Positions 22,501 to 33,000 of a DNA stretch of 64,000 bases are shown in pieces. The translations under genes and the position numbers were made by a program. A model generated the notes under the pieces. That model did not search any database. It had not been told where the DNA came from and worked only from the letters and a program-made list of their open reading frames with translations. The stretch's first letter is position 1. Each line of letters starts with the position of its first letter. This DNA is from Hydractinia symbiolongicarpus (taxonomy: Eukaryota > Cnidaria > Hydrozoa > Anthoathecata > Hydractiniidae), in the NCBI RefSeq assembly GCF_029227915.1, contig NC_079875.1, forward strand, positions 30,633,501-30,697,500, written 5' to 3'.

Positions 22501-22915
22501 TTAACTTTATTCCAATTTGCATAAATAAAATACTAAAATGCTAGAAAATAAAATTAAAATAAGTTTTTCAACGAAATTGTATATATGTCATACCTTAAAA
22601 AAAGCGCATTGTATTATTTACTCTGTTTCCATTATCCATCCATTTCTAATGGTCAATCCATTTCCCAAACATATTCAATCCTGGTGTTGACATACGTAAA
22701 TTTGTCAGCAATACTATCATTGATTTCTAACTTATCTATTTTGGATGACTGTTCCTCCCATCCAATCAACTCAGATGCACACTCAAGCGTCGGTTGACTC
22801 AGCGGATTTACCTCTGTCCATTCTCTCAAAGACAGACCGCGTAGCCATGTTCGAACCTCCTCCCGATAGCACCCATTGAATCCATCCGTACTGCCCTCCC
22901 CTGGTCCTGATTTCT
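19550..22915 (-). CDS. Coding exons of an unrecognised multi-exon gene
   Basis: Three clean minus-strand exons are seen. 22915-22812 (104 nt, after ttcag, before gtaaat) contains REEVRTWLRGLSLREWTE. 22184-22028 (157 nt, after gtcag, before gtgtat) joins it in phase 0 and continues with VINLFQNLVDELAIEVVDKG and a Lys/Glu-rich helix. 19711-19550 (162 nt, phase 0 on both sides, after tttag, before gtagt) contains ELRQEIIKDVTESKCDNCKE and a likely coiled coil. The third exon does not join the second directly, so exons in between are missing from this model; the charged stretch near 19860-19985 has an in-frame stop. The start and end of the gene are not found. The helical, charged sequence suggests a structural or coiled-coil protein, but no family is recognised. 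Confidence 0.5.
20354..21326. mobile_element. Candidate 0.97-kb element with short inverted ends
   Basis: TCAGGTGGACCCT (20363-20375) is exactly inverted at 21305-21317, and the flanks (AAAAGAG outside, a TT..AATTT block inside) are also inverted matches. The interior has no open frame. It may be a nonautonomous DNA transposon lying in an intron of the minus-strand gene; no target-site duplication was found. Confidence 0.4.
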
Positions 22916-23609
22916 CTGAATTAAATTGGCAATTCTTATATACAAAGCGTATTCCTTTCATAACCTCTGTGTGTCGATTTTACGTGCTTTATAAATAACC
23001 CATTTGACTCCTCGACATGGCTACACAACAGACAACACCACCTTAGGCTACCACTGCCGGGATGCGTCACTGACAATAGCATTCCAGGAGTTTGTTTACC
23101 GTTTCGTTCCCCTTAAGCCAGGGTATACCAGCGTTCAGTGTTTCTTAGGCCTTTCTGAACTAGAAGTTTAAAATTTGCTTTATGTATTGGTGTAACTATA
23201 GCTAGTGTAAGTTTATCTGAAAATACTCCTTCTACAAATGATGCGTTTGCAATGCGTGCGAGTGTATTGGGTATTACATATCTAGAAAGTTTAATGATTG
23301 AACTTTGAAATCTGATATATGAATAGCTTTGTTATGGTTTAGTTTGGATATTAGCTTATTAACTTCAGTTGAATCAGTGGGAGAAATAAACATAGTATTT
23401 CGAGATCTATTATTGAGATATTTAGAAAAATGGTAATTATGGTTATCAATTTTTGCGCTTTAATCATTAAATTCATCGAATTACATCTTGTTATTTCTTA
23501 ATTAACTCTGAGTTATGCTCCTAAATCTGCATTTTGACTGCAAGAAAGCTTAAAGCATGAAAGCCTTTTGGCCACATTAGTCGCTAAATAAATATTGCAG
23601 CATGATCAT
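22916..23609. other. Noncoding stretch
   Basis: Nothing recognisable beyond AT-rich sequence; the upstream exons of the minus-strand gene may lie here but were not identified. Confidence 0.3.
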
Positions 23610-23760
23610 TGTGTCCCATTTTTTTAAATCCTTGCAACAAGGTAGATTTTGTAGAAATGCAGAATCTTTAGAGGGTATAACCTCTACATAGCAACTACCA
23701 CCTGTCTTATGACAAGTGTTATCAATACAGCTTGCTGTTCCGTCACCCCATCATCAATTT
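23610..23760 (-). repeat. Dispersed repeat R, short copy
   Basis: AATCCTTGCAACAAGG, the hairpin TAGAGGGTATAACCTCTA, CACCTGTCTTATGACAAGTG and CACCCCATCATCAATTTA follow the same order as 17905-18040. A minus-strand open frame (23969-23754) stops at its border and holds a duplicated CHLDICHLDICHQ. Confidence 0.75.
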
Positions 23761-23969
23761 AGTACATCCTGAATTATTTTTCTACTAAATGCAATTGAAG
23801 AAAATTCTGCAACATTGTTCCCTTTATTCGACCAACACTTCTGGTGGCATATATCCAGGTGGCATATGTCCAGGTGTTCTGAGCATTCCTCTGTGAATGT
23901 TAGAGGTATTTCTATCAAGACGAGCAATGTTTTTTTATGACAGAACTTTACAGCTGATACCCTCCACAA

Positions 23970-24956
23970 AAATAACAGTTAAATATAGACTTTTTTATAA
24001 CCAATTCCATAAGATTTTGACTTTTTAGCCGGGCGCTTATTCGAGAGGGGCGGTAAATCGAGGGGGGCTCATTATTATAGCTTTTTTAGGTAAAAGACAG
24101 CCTGGTAACTTAACGTGGTTTTTAACCAATCAAAAAGCTTCATTGATATAAAATTATTTATGAAGTAAAGTTGTAAATGACAATGTAGAATTTTAGTCGT
24201 TATTTTGCGTCCCGGTTTGGTATGATCTTCAAATTTTCCACTTCCTCAGAGACAGAATATCTGTGCTTATCCAGCCAAGTTCCCTCTTCCGCTTCTTTCC
24301 ATTCACGTAGCAAAAGTCGGGCAGGTTAACCACCTCGACGACCATTAAATAATGTTAAACATGTGCATGCGCAATTTCGCATTTTGACAAACGAATGTGT
24401 GTTCCAAATCTTAAATTCATCATTTTCAAAGCTTTCCATCGCGTTGATGACATATTCTCTTATCTTTGTGATATCTGCTTTAATAGGTCATTAAGCAGGC
24501 TTTTTACTCTTCACATTACGCCTCAAGTTGAGATCATATGTTGCATCTGTGATATTTTGTAATATTTGCAAAGGAAAGAAATATGTTGTAAAGCGAAGCC
24601 ATTGGACGCATATCACTGTGCACAGATTTGGCAACTGTCGACAATTTTTCTTTTTTGTACTTCAGCTTGTTATGAACTTTGTTTTCAAGGTACAATATAA
24701 ATTCATCCTTCTTACCACCTTCCTAGTGTTATAAAAACTTGGTCAGATGATTTGATACAATTTTTCCTGTGTGAGTGAAGAAAAAATTGAAGATAGTAGC
24801 AGAGCAAGTGTTACATAGCATGACTGTTTTGTGTGTAACGTAAGAAAAGTATTTAGGTAATTCTATGTATAAGTAACTTTCTTTAAAGTAAGCAATTGTT
24901 AGACATTTCTTTGACGTCAAAGTAATACTAAAGATAAGGAAATTTTTTGCGGGAAA
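23970..24956. other. Noncoding stretch
   Basis: No recognisable gene. 24150-24215 (TATGAAGTAAAGTTGTAAATG...AGTTATTTTGCGT) resembles 14395-14450, so it contains a weak dispersed repeat. Confidence 0.35.
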
Positions 24957-25870
24957 CACTTCTTATCAACACGAGTCTGTCGTCGCCATACAGCCCAAAG
25001 TTATCTTTTGACTGATGGTTCGACAAGGTTGTCCTACTAGTTCGCATACCTCAGCGCCATCGTAACTTCCCATGGTTATGTGGAATAGATATTCCGTTGT
25101 TTTTTTTCTCCAACTTTCTCCATTTTTAAACAACAAGGTCTCCTGACAGTGTTTTATGATGCGGATGTTTTCGTCGCGTGTATCGATACGTTGTTGAGCA
25201 AAAGAAATTGCGTTTTTTAAAATGTATATTTCAATATATATGTTGTTATAAATGGGTAAAATTCCTTTTTATCAGACTGGCTGAAGGTGCACTCATTTCT
25301 GTTTTCGATGTAATGAAACCATTGTAGAACTTTGGTCGTATTTTTCCACTGGTTTAGTTGCAGGCGTTCAACGAGTTGTTTGTTGATACATTGCAGAACT
25401 GACTTGCTGATTTTACCAAGTTCCCTTTTGGAAAGATTTATTAAACGGCATAATGGGTTTGCACTGTCTTTGTGATCTTTGAGGGTTATATATGCGTCCG
25501 TCTTTGCAAGACAGTCAATACGGTGATCGATTTCTAGTTTTTTTGCGATACATTTAGCTTCTGCGTTGATTGATTGTTGGATTTTGCCGGAAGCCTGTCG
25601 GAAAGTTTTTGTGATATTTTCCATGAGTAACTTCGTGCTCTTGTGACGAATATGTTTGGCGACTTGGTGATTGACGGCATGTCTTCTTTCAATTTCGACT
25701 AAAAGATATTTAACAATATTGAGAATGTCGTTTTCAAAATCCGTATGGGTAGGTAAGTGTTCTTGTCCGGTGTAGGGATGTTCTTAAATGAATAGTCGTA
25801 TTCCAAAGCATGAAGCGTGGCAGATTTCGAAGCATAAAAGTTGACTGGGTGGTGAAGTAATGGTTTTCTG
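24957..25870 (-). pseudogene. Retroelement reverse transcriptase remnant (cnidarian type)
   Basis: Reading the minus strand from about 25830, the order is FKNIPTPDKNTY; VEIERRHAVNHQVAKHI; DAYITLKDHKDS with CRLIN; LGKISKSVLQCIN; LNQWKNTTKVLQWF; then motif A as SDKKEFYPFIT. After a one-base shift near 25215 it continues NAISFAQQRIDTRDENIRII, then TMGSYDGAEVCELVG near 25075-25040, and motif C as GLYGDDRLVLI near 24970. This is the order of reverse transcriptases abundant in Hydra and corals, whose class (possibly Penelope-like) I cannot settle here. In relatives motif A is FDIxxFYPSI, so the first catalytic region is altered. Frameshifts near 25700 and 25215 and a missing N-terminus make it dead. 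Confidence 0.75.
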
Positions 25871-27033
25871 GGTTTGCCGCAGCTGGGTTCCAAGTCTACC
25901 TTTCTCAGGGGCGGTTTTTTGGTCAGCCCAAGCATTACGATACAATTTCTCAAAAGTTCATGTCTGCTTTGTATTCTTTGTCACAACCTTTCTAAGGGCT
26001 GGGTTCCAAGTCTACCTTTCTTAGCCCTGGGCTCTGTGTCAGTAGGTAAAAGCAACAACGATAGGATTTGTAGTTGCCGACTCTTCTTTTTCCAACGTTT
26101 AACAAAAGTAATTGGTTTTGGCAAATGGTGTCAATATGTGGCTGGTGTCTTGCAGGAGACAGGGGATGCTTAGTCAAGGGCCCACACGATATACCAAGCA
26201 TGAGTGAGTTTCACCAAATCTCATGTTTCCAAAGTCATAGGTGTTGGTTTCAGTACAGCCGTAACCCAATAGCTATTCGATCATCCCTGTAAAGCGGAGA
26301 ATACAGAAGTTCTCCAGTTGCTTCTTATTCTTCGGAGAAACATCTCCTTTTTGCATTAACATCTCTGTCTTAAAAGGCTGGTGATATCTGCATTGCGATG
26401 TAGTTACTCCTATTCTCTTCTGTAATATTTATACAATTTATGGTTTCTTGTTTTAATCCTATTTGCTCCTGATTGCTTTCTTATATGGCTATGATACTTA
26501 CTGAGTTTCAACATTTATCTATTAGACACCTGCATGCTAAATTTTTAGGTCCCATACCTTTCAGAGGCTTTGATATTGGCCATTACTCGAAACTACCCCG
26601 TAAAATCTCTATGAAATACTTATAATGGGGAAAATATAATAACTCCTGTTAGGATTATCCTTAGAACTTAAAACTTGCAACACAACATTGTTTCATCAAG
26701 AAGAATCAATTTGAATAATTTTGACACGTGACTAATCCGATTTCTCGATTTCGTCCGATTTTACCCGAAAATCGGGAAAAAAACGGATTTTCGGGCAATT
26801 TTTTATTCGATCCATGTAAAAACCGGATGATATGTTAAAAAAATTTTATTTAGCTTTCAGAAATTTCAAACAGAATGTAAAAATTTGCTCTAGAACAAAA
26901 GTAATTATAAGCTTCTGATGACGTCACAGAAAATGTGCTGACGCAAGCAAAAATTTATTGCCACCATTTTATTCCTTTTATGACGTTCTATAAGTGTGCC
27001 AAGTTTGATTCAATTCGAACAATCCTATGAAAA
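25871..27033. other. Noncoding stretch with a short hairpin
   Basis: GGGTTCCAAGTCTACCTTTCT is repeated at 25886 and 26001. A hairpin with perfect 10-bp arms, CCCGAAAATC (26764) and GATTTTCGGG (26786), lies near 26780. No gene is recognised. Confidence 0.45.
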
Positions 27034-27083
27034 GTTATTGAGGGGGGGGGGGGGGGCGGGGATTTCGCCCCCCCCTCAATAAC
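27034..27083. repeat. Hairpin with G15 run
   Basis: GTTATTGAGGGGGGGG (27034-27049) is exactly inverted at 27068-27083. The loop adds the rest of a 15-G run and GCGGGGATTTCG-like sequence. It lies just upstream of the ubiquitin protease copy. Confidence 0.85.
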
Positions 27084-27157
27084 TGGGTCATAGTATGTTC
27101 GAAAAACCCCGGACTGAATAGGGTTAATGTTCTCATTAGTAGAATTGATAAATTTAA

Positions 27158-27972
27158 AAGAATTCCTCTTGTAAATTGATTACGTTATACCTACAGTTAT
27201 CCAAGTTAGAAAATCCTTCCTTGTCACCTCTTGGTTCAGCTTGCTCGAATGTTTTCCACCAATTGTCAAAAGTCCCAGTTGATCCATCCGCTTTCCTTGC
27301 AGCCTTAAAAAATGCTATAAGTAAAGTAAAAGGTAATTTTGATATTTTTACACAGCATGATGTGCCTGAGATCCTAGGTTACTTGCTAAGTGAACTTGCT
27401 ACAGACTCGCTTTTTACTACCACCATGTTCCAGTTTTGTACTAGAACTACAATCACTTGTGACAATGTTTCCAATCGCACTCTACTGATGAAATGTCTCT
27501 ATTTCTTGAAGTGAAACCAAGACCCACAATTCAAGAGTCATTGAACCTCTTCTTACAACCCGAGGTTTTGACAGGGAATGATAAGTGGTTTTGCCCTCTG
27601 TGTAATTCCCATCAAACAGCAACACGAGAGACTGAAATTTTGAACAGTGGTTCACACCTTATAGTTCAATTAAAACGTTTCATCACGTCAAATGGTCAAA
27701 TCTCAAAACAAGTGTCGCCAGTTTCATGTTTCCCAGACTTCTTATCCCTTCCTCTTACCAGCGACCCTGAGGTAAGAAGCCGTAAGCACTTCATAGTCAG
27801 AGCGCTTATAAACCACTCCCGTTCTCTTAATAACAGGCACTATACAGCCATTGTTTAAGACCTAAAGACAGACCAGTGGCTTCACTGCAATGACAGAGCT
27901 GTGACACAATGTGACGTTCGGAAGGAACTTAACAACAAACTATCCTACGTCTTTTTCTTCCAGGCAGTTTAA
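27158..27972 (+). pseudogene. Ubiquitin-specific protease (C19) catalytic-domain copy, broken
   Basis: USPs remove ubiquitin with a Cys-His-Asp/Asn triad. The first frame (27158-27490) reads LSKLENPSLSPLGSACSNVF and QHDVPEILGYLLSEL, the QHDAQEFL box. One frameshift near 27485 leads to DEMSLFLEVKPRPTIQESL, then WFCPLC and LIVQLKRF. The His box NRHYTAIV is followed by a TAA where a Lys codon is expected (27856-27858), yet the frame continues to the expected end: WLHCNDRAV (the Asp/Asn box) and SYVFFFQAV, stop at 27970. The Cys box should lie near 27150-27190 but reads as RYTYS/LYLQLS, without the Cys. The copy has no introns and is followed by an A-rich run (27973-28030), which fits a processed retrocopy. 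Confidence 0.8.
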
Positions 27973-30048
27973 AATAATAGAAAATAAAATAAAAATAGAA
28001 AAATTAAAAAAAAAAAATTTAGAAATAAAAACGTCGCATAGCAAGGGGGTTTGACTTGCTTAGTTCCCTTTTTACAGGTTTCTACAAGTCTTGTCTTTGG
28101 GTGTGACGATCCCACTTATTACCCCAGTCAACCCTTGTTTTATATGTCAAATGATTGCACGGATTACAGAACATTTGATGACAGAAGGGGATTCCAGGGC
28201 CTCCTGATGACCACTTAGTGGACCTCGGATTAGAGGTGCCCCGCCTGGAATCCTGACACCCCTTGGTTGAGGCTTTGGGGCGAAACCTGTTTGGTGTCAA
28301 GGTTGGGATTGTGCAATCTGTGTTGTGTGTGTGTGTGTGTTTTCACAAAACCGTATTTACTGGGACACACACGCGTCGTGGATCAACAATCTGGGGACAC
28401 ATTGAATTGTGGGGACAAAAATTCGCGGCCCATAATGTTTTTTTCGTTTAAACGACTGAAACGGCCGAATAAGCATTAATTTTACGTCATCTAAAGTGTC
28501 ACCGCAGTTTGTGTTTTTTACACACAACTTTAATATTTAACACACGGTTGTTTTTATGGAAACTGTTTTGCGGGGACAAACTGTGTATGTTTTGCGAGGA
28601 CATTGCGAGGACAAACTCTGTGTATGTTTTATGGGGACAAACTGTGTATGTTTTGCGGGGACAAAAAATGCGAATAGAAATTATGCTAAAACGTGTATTT
28701 TGTCGCAACTTCTTTATGTAATATGTTACGAAAACTAAAATCAAACAAGTTAAATCGTCAAAATTATGTGGAGATGACCGAATTGCCATTATGGCGAATC
28801 AACAAATTACGACTTCGTTCTTGGTCTTTATGAAACGAAATACATCACGCGGAAAATGAATAACGGCGAATATAGCTAGGTCATTCATGGATAACGACTG
28901 ACGAATTGAATGAACAAAAGCCTCGAGCCTAATATTTTTTTTATGTTTTTCGCTGAATTACCCGAAAATTCTTTTGAGCAAAATAAGAACTAAAACTACC
29001 AAACGAGCAAAAAAAATATTTTGCCGATGTTGAAAAACAAGAAAAAGGGTCGAATTTACCCAACAAAACGTTTTAAAATCCCCTACTTCAAAGTGAATAA
29101 ATTGTCGCTATAAAAACTAAAACTATAAAAAATAAAGTTTGTTCAAATAAAAAATATTTTGCGAATGTTAAAAAGCAAGAAACTAAAGGTCTATTCTTTC
29201 GGCATTAACCAGGCCGTCTTTCAGCCATATTTCAAAGGAATGGTTTGGTCGACTTGGAACAGTGAGTCCCGAGATACAGTTATGATTAGAACATGAAGCA
29301 CGAAGTTTTGCTTAAATTTTGATGCCCTGGAAAACTTACAAACAGAACTGCGTTTTCCAGTTTCAAAAGTCTTTGTGAATGTAAGTCTGACCATAAAATG
29401 ATTCTGTATCCACTTTTGGTTGTTTGGAAAAAATGGAATGAACGTTCTTATTTTGGTTAATCAACCACTGCCAAAAGAAAGACCATAAAGTTTGTTTAAA
29501 TTTATAATACTCCACCTGGGCAACAGAACAATCTAAACAACTTACAGAATATAGAAGTTAACGAAAATTTAATAACAAATACTTCCATAAAAAAAGGGGA
29601 ATCGTCCCCAGTAATGATTGGTATCGAAAGCAAGAATGGAAATTGTAGCTTTCTGGTCTACGGGGACCAAGTGACTCTCGACTTACAGGATGGATTTCTG
29701 AATAAACTTAGTATCATTTTTCAGCTAAACCGCCCAAATTACTACAGGTGCATTTCCTTTATTTGAAAAGTCAGAACACTTTTGAGTTAATCTTGGTAAC
29801 ACCACAAAAAAAGAACTCGATATATTGACGCAAAGTTTTCGCAAAAAAGAAAAGAAAAACATCCACATATTCACAAACACATAAAAGCTATCCACAGCTA
29901 TTCAAAAAAAAACAAGTCTAAACTATAGCCTAATCTGACACAGTTTTTCGTTTATAATTCCGTAAGAAATACACCATATTCAAATAAAAAAGCAACTCAA
30001 AATAAATCTACAGCTATATAAAAACAAACCACGTGTCAAAACTTCAGC
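27973..30048. other. Noncoding stretch, short repeats
   Basis: The A-rich end of the USP copy is followed by a moderately GC-rich piece (28060-28300), a (TG)n run at 28324-28341 and a minisatellite (next entry). A direct repeat of about 65 bp (28988 and 29121) reads AACTAAAACTA... AAAATATTTTGC. No gene is recognised. Confidence 0.45.
28563..28668. repeat. Minisatellite, GGGGACAAACTGTGTATGTTTTGC-like unit
   Basis: The words GGGGACAAACTGTGTATG and TTTTGCGGGGACA recur four times in about 105 bases with small indels. All three minus-strand and plus-strand open frames here simply read through the repeat. Confidence 0.8.
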
Positions 30049-30090
30049 TTAAGCTGGGACAGTTTTTCGTTTATCATTCCGTACCCAATC
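29925..30090 (-). repeat. Tandem duplication of the recombinase gene end
   Basis: CAGTTTTTCGTTTATAATTCCGTA at 29941-29964 repeats CAGTTTTTCGTTTATCATTCCGTA at 30060-30083, and the flanking CAGCTAT...AAACAA words also match. The repeated part covers the last codons and stop of the recombinase gene, so a vestigial second C-terminus lies in its 3' UTR. Confidence 0.65.
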
Positions 30091-33000
30091 CTTTAAATTG
30101 GTCCAGCTTCTTTTTTGCAACATTTCATTATTTGCAATCAAACTGAGACATTCAGCCTTTCTTGGCAATGACTTGCCTATAATGTGTTTGTGAAACGAGT
30201 CCAACAATAATTTTTTTTCGTCATCTGACCAACCAGTCCAATTGCGTCCATTTTTGGTTTTCGGAGCAAGTTTTTTAATCAATTCATAGGTCGTGTGAGC
30301 TGAAAAAAATCAGAGTAGTCAACTTGTAGTCTAACTTTGTAATTAGATGTATACGTGCTTTTGTTGACAGCGGATTCACCTGCCATGGATCAATTTTCAA
30401 TTGGACTTGTTGGACATAAGCAGACATATTGGGGCGTGTGCACATTTTCAACCGCAGATTAAAACTTAATTTTTTAATTTCCTACGTAGACTTGGTTTCA
30501 ACATACCAAATTTTACCAATTTTAAAATTTATATGTCAATCAATCAATTTGAAGGTTTAAAAAACTCTGCCTTGAAAGATTTTCCCATTTTTGTTGTTTT
30601 TGAGAGAAAAGGGGGAAATTGGTAAATTTCAGCCTTGACATTGTTTTTATGTTTTATCAATTTTCAGCCGCAATGTTCTTATAAAAAAAGTGCAGAGAAA
30701 AATCTCCAACGAGGTTAAACAAGCTTGATTATTCTGGAAGAACCTTGCCCCCCTGAGGACGAAAATTTAAGATAGTTCGCACAGAATGAATTTTAGGTTA
30801 AATGTCAAAATCCGCGAAAACTAATCCACAATGTACAGACTTTCAGGAGGAAAAAGTTATAAATTACAGTCCCAAGTCAATTAAGATTAACAATTGACTT
30901 ACTCTTTAATAAAATTGACTTAATCAAAACGCTTTTTTATGTTTTCTCTGTAAGCAATGGGACAAAATAAGAACTTAATACCAAATCTAGTGCTCAACTT
31001 TAAAATATATCAAGTAAGGTAAGGAATAACTCACTCTCCTCATTTTCAGATATTTCCATTTCTTTTACTTCTTCATTGTCACAAGAATCGGGTACTTCGT
31101 CACAAGATGATTGATACATTTCTATAACGATTTTTTGCAGCAAACTCAACAAAATCCAAGCAGCACACAATCAATTCAAAATAAACAATCAAGAACATGA
31201 CAAAAATCAAATCAATGTTTTTCATTGATCACAAAGCAATGCAATAACGTGCAATGTTAAAAATAGTATATGGAAAAAACACACCCAGCTATTCAAAAAG
31301 ATCAAAATATAAGATTGGATAAAACAGTTTAAAAATTCTCCTATTTACACGATAAACCGTCCTTAACTCAAATTTCAATTGCCAATTTATTGCATAAAGA
31401 AAGATAAGTCAAACTGACCTGCTACAGCAATTTCACTCAATTTCTTTCCTGACATTTCACCTCCATGGCCTGAGTCAACAGCCATCAAGAGCCTGCTGAC
31501 CTTTGCTAACTCGACTGCAGAATCATGCAAACGATAAGCATTTTTATGTACTTCTACAGAATGGCCAAGATAATTAGACAGCCATTCCATTTCTGTATCA
31601 TTAAGGCAAGTGATTTGCGCCACTGTACCCACATATTTTCTGAGTTTAGTACTTGTGATTCGTTCTGGGCTCTCCAAATTTGCAATTTTCTTGGTTACAT
31701 TGGAAATACACACATACCCTCTCAATGGGTTTTCGGATCCTCCTGACGGAGTTGGAAATAAAAATCTATTTGAACCACTTATCCCAATTGCTTCTCTTGT
31801 TGAGATTAGGGTGTCAATGGCTACAACTACATCTGGCAACAGAAGCACTGGGACTTGTCGTCCCCTCTTCCCTCGGACATGAACAAGATCGAGCCTAGGC
31901 AAAAACATAAAGAAAATACAATTAATAAGCTGCTTATGCACATTTAGCAGTACTTTGGTTAGAAAAGCCAATGATATGTGTAAATTCCTTTTGAGCCACT
32001 ACCATTAATTTCCAAATACCATTGAATATTGCAATCTGACTGGTATTTTCTTTTAGGAAATGGGACACAGGATTAAACTTTATAACAGGGCAAATCAAAA
32101 TAATAATAATATGACTTGCTCTGTTATAAAGTTATACCTCTGAGATAATAATTTTTTGCATGGAAATTAGTGATCATTTTAATTTTGCGTGTTTTTTTTT
32201 CAAAATTGCCTTTTGCAGCATTTTAATTTTGGGGTTGAAGCAATAAGGGAAAATCAGAGAAAGGTCTCAATTTCAAAAATATGCTTCTATTACCAAAAAT
32301 TCATGACAGGTGCTCGTACCTCATGACTGCGAAGCGAACTCCGTCACCACTAGAACAAACAGCACTTTTTCTAAACAAATCTATTTTTTATGCATTTTAA
32401 TTTTGAGGTTCTTTTAAACCCCTTTTTCGCGGCATTTTAATTTCTCAGTTTATAGGACCTCATTGTAAAACCGCGAAATTATCATCCAATAAAGTACCTT
32501 ATTTATACAAAATTTTGGTTGGAGAAAATTTGCCGAAATTAGCGATTTTTATTTGAAAACCATGCAATATTTTTCTTCATCATCCGCAAATTAAATCCAC
32601 GTCAAATTTAATTTTTTATTTATCACCATTTTATCACTATGGAAAAAGTATGTACAAAAATAATAATCTTACCGGTTCATGAGCTTTCTTTCAAGAGGTG
32701 TAAGTGATTTCAAAATATCATCGTGTACTGTTCCTGTTTTATTTTTTCTTTCGGTATATTTCTTCAACAATAATATATAACGCATCACCCATCTTTAAGG
32801 GCAATGAAGGGATTTTAAAGGACGGCACAGCTTCTCCATCTTCATTTTTAAGAGAGTACCCTGCAAGATCTTTTGTGCAGTTCTTAATAGCGTCAAAATA
32901 TTGTGGCTGAAGAAATCCAATCAATGATATTTTGTCAGGATGAATTTGCTTCAGGGCAATCAGTAAACGCCCAATCAACCTCATATTTTGAGAAATATAT

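Noticed and set aside
28263-28789. Several overlapping open frames on both strands
   Set aside because: They come from the (TG)n run and the minisatellite.
31525-31898. Plus-strand open frames
   Set aside because: They are antisense to the recombinase catalytic exon.
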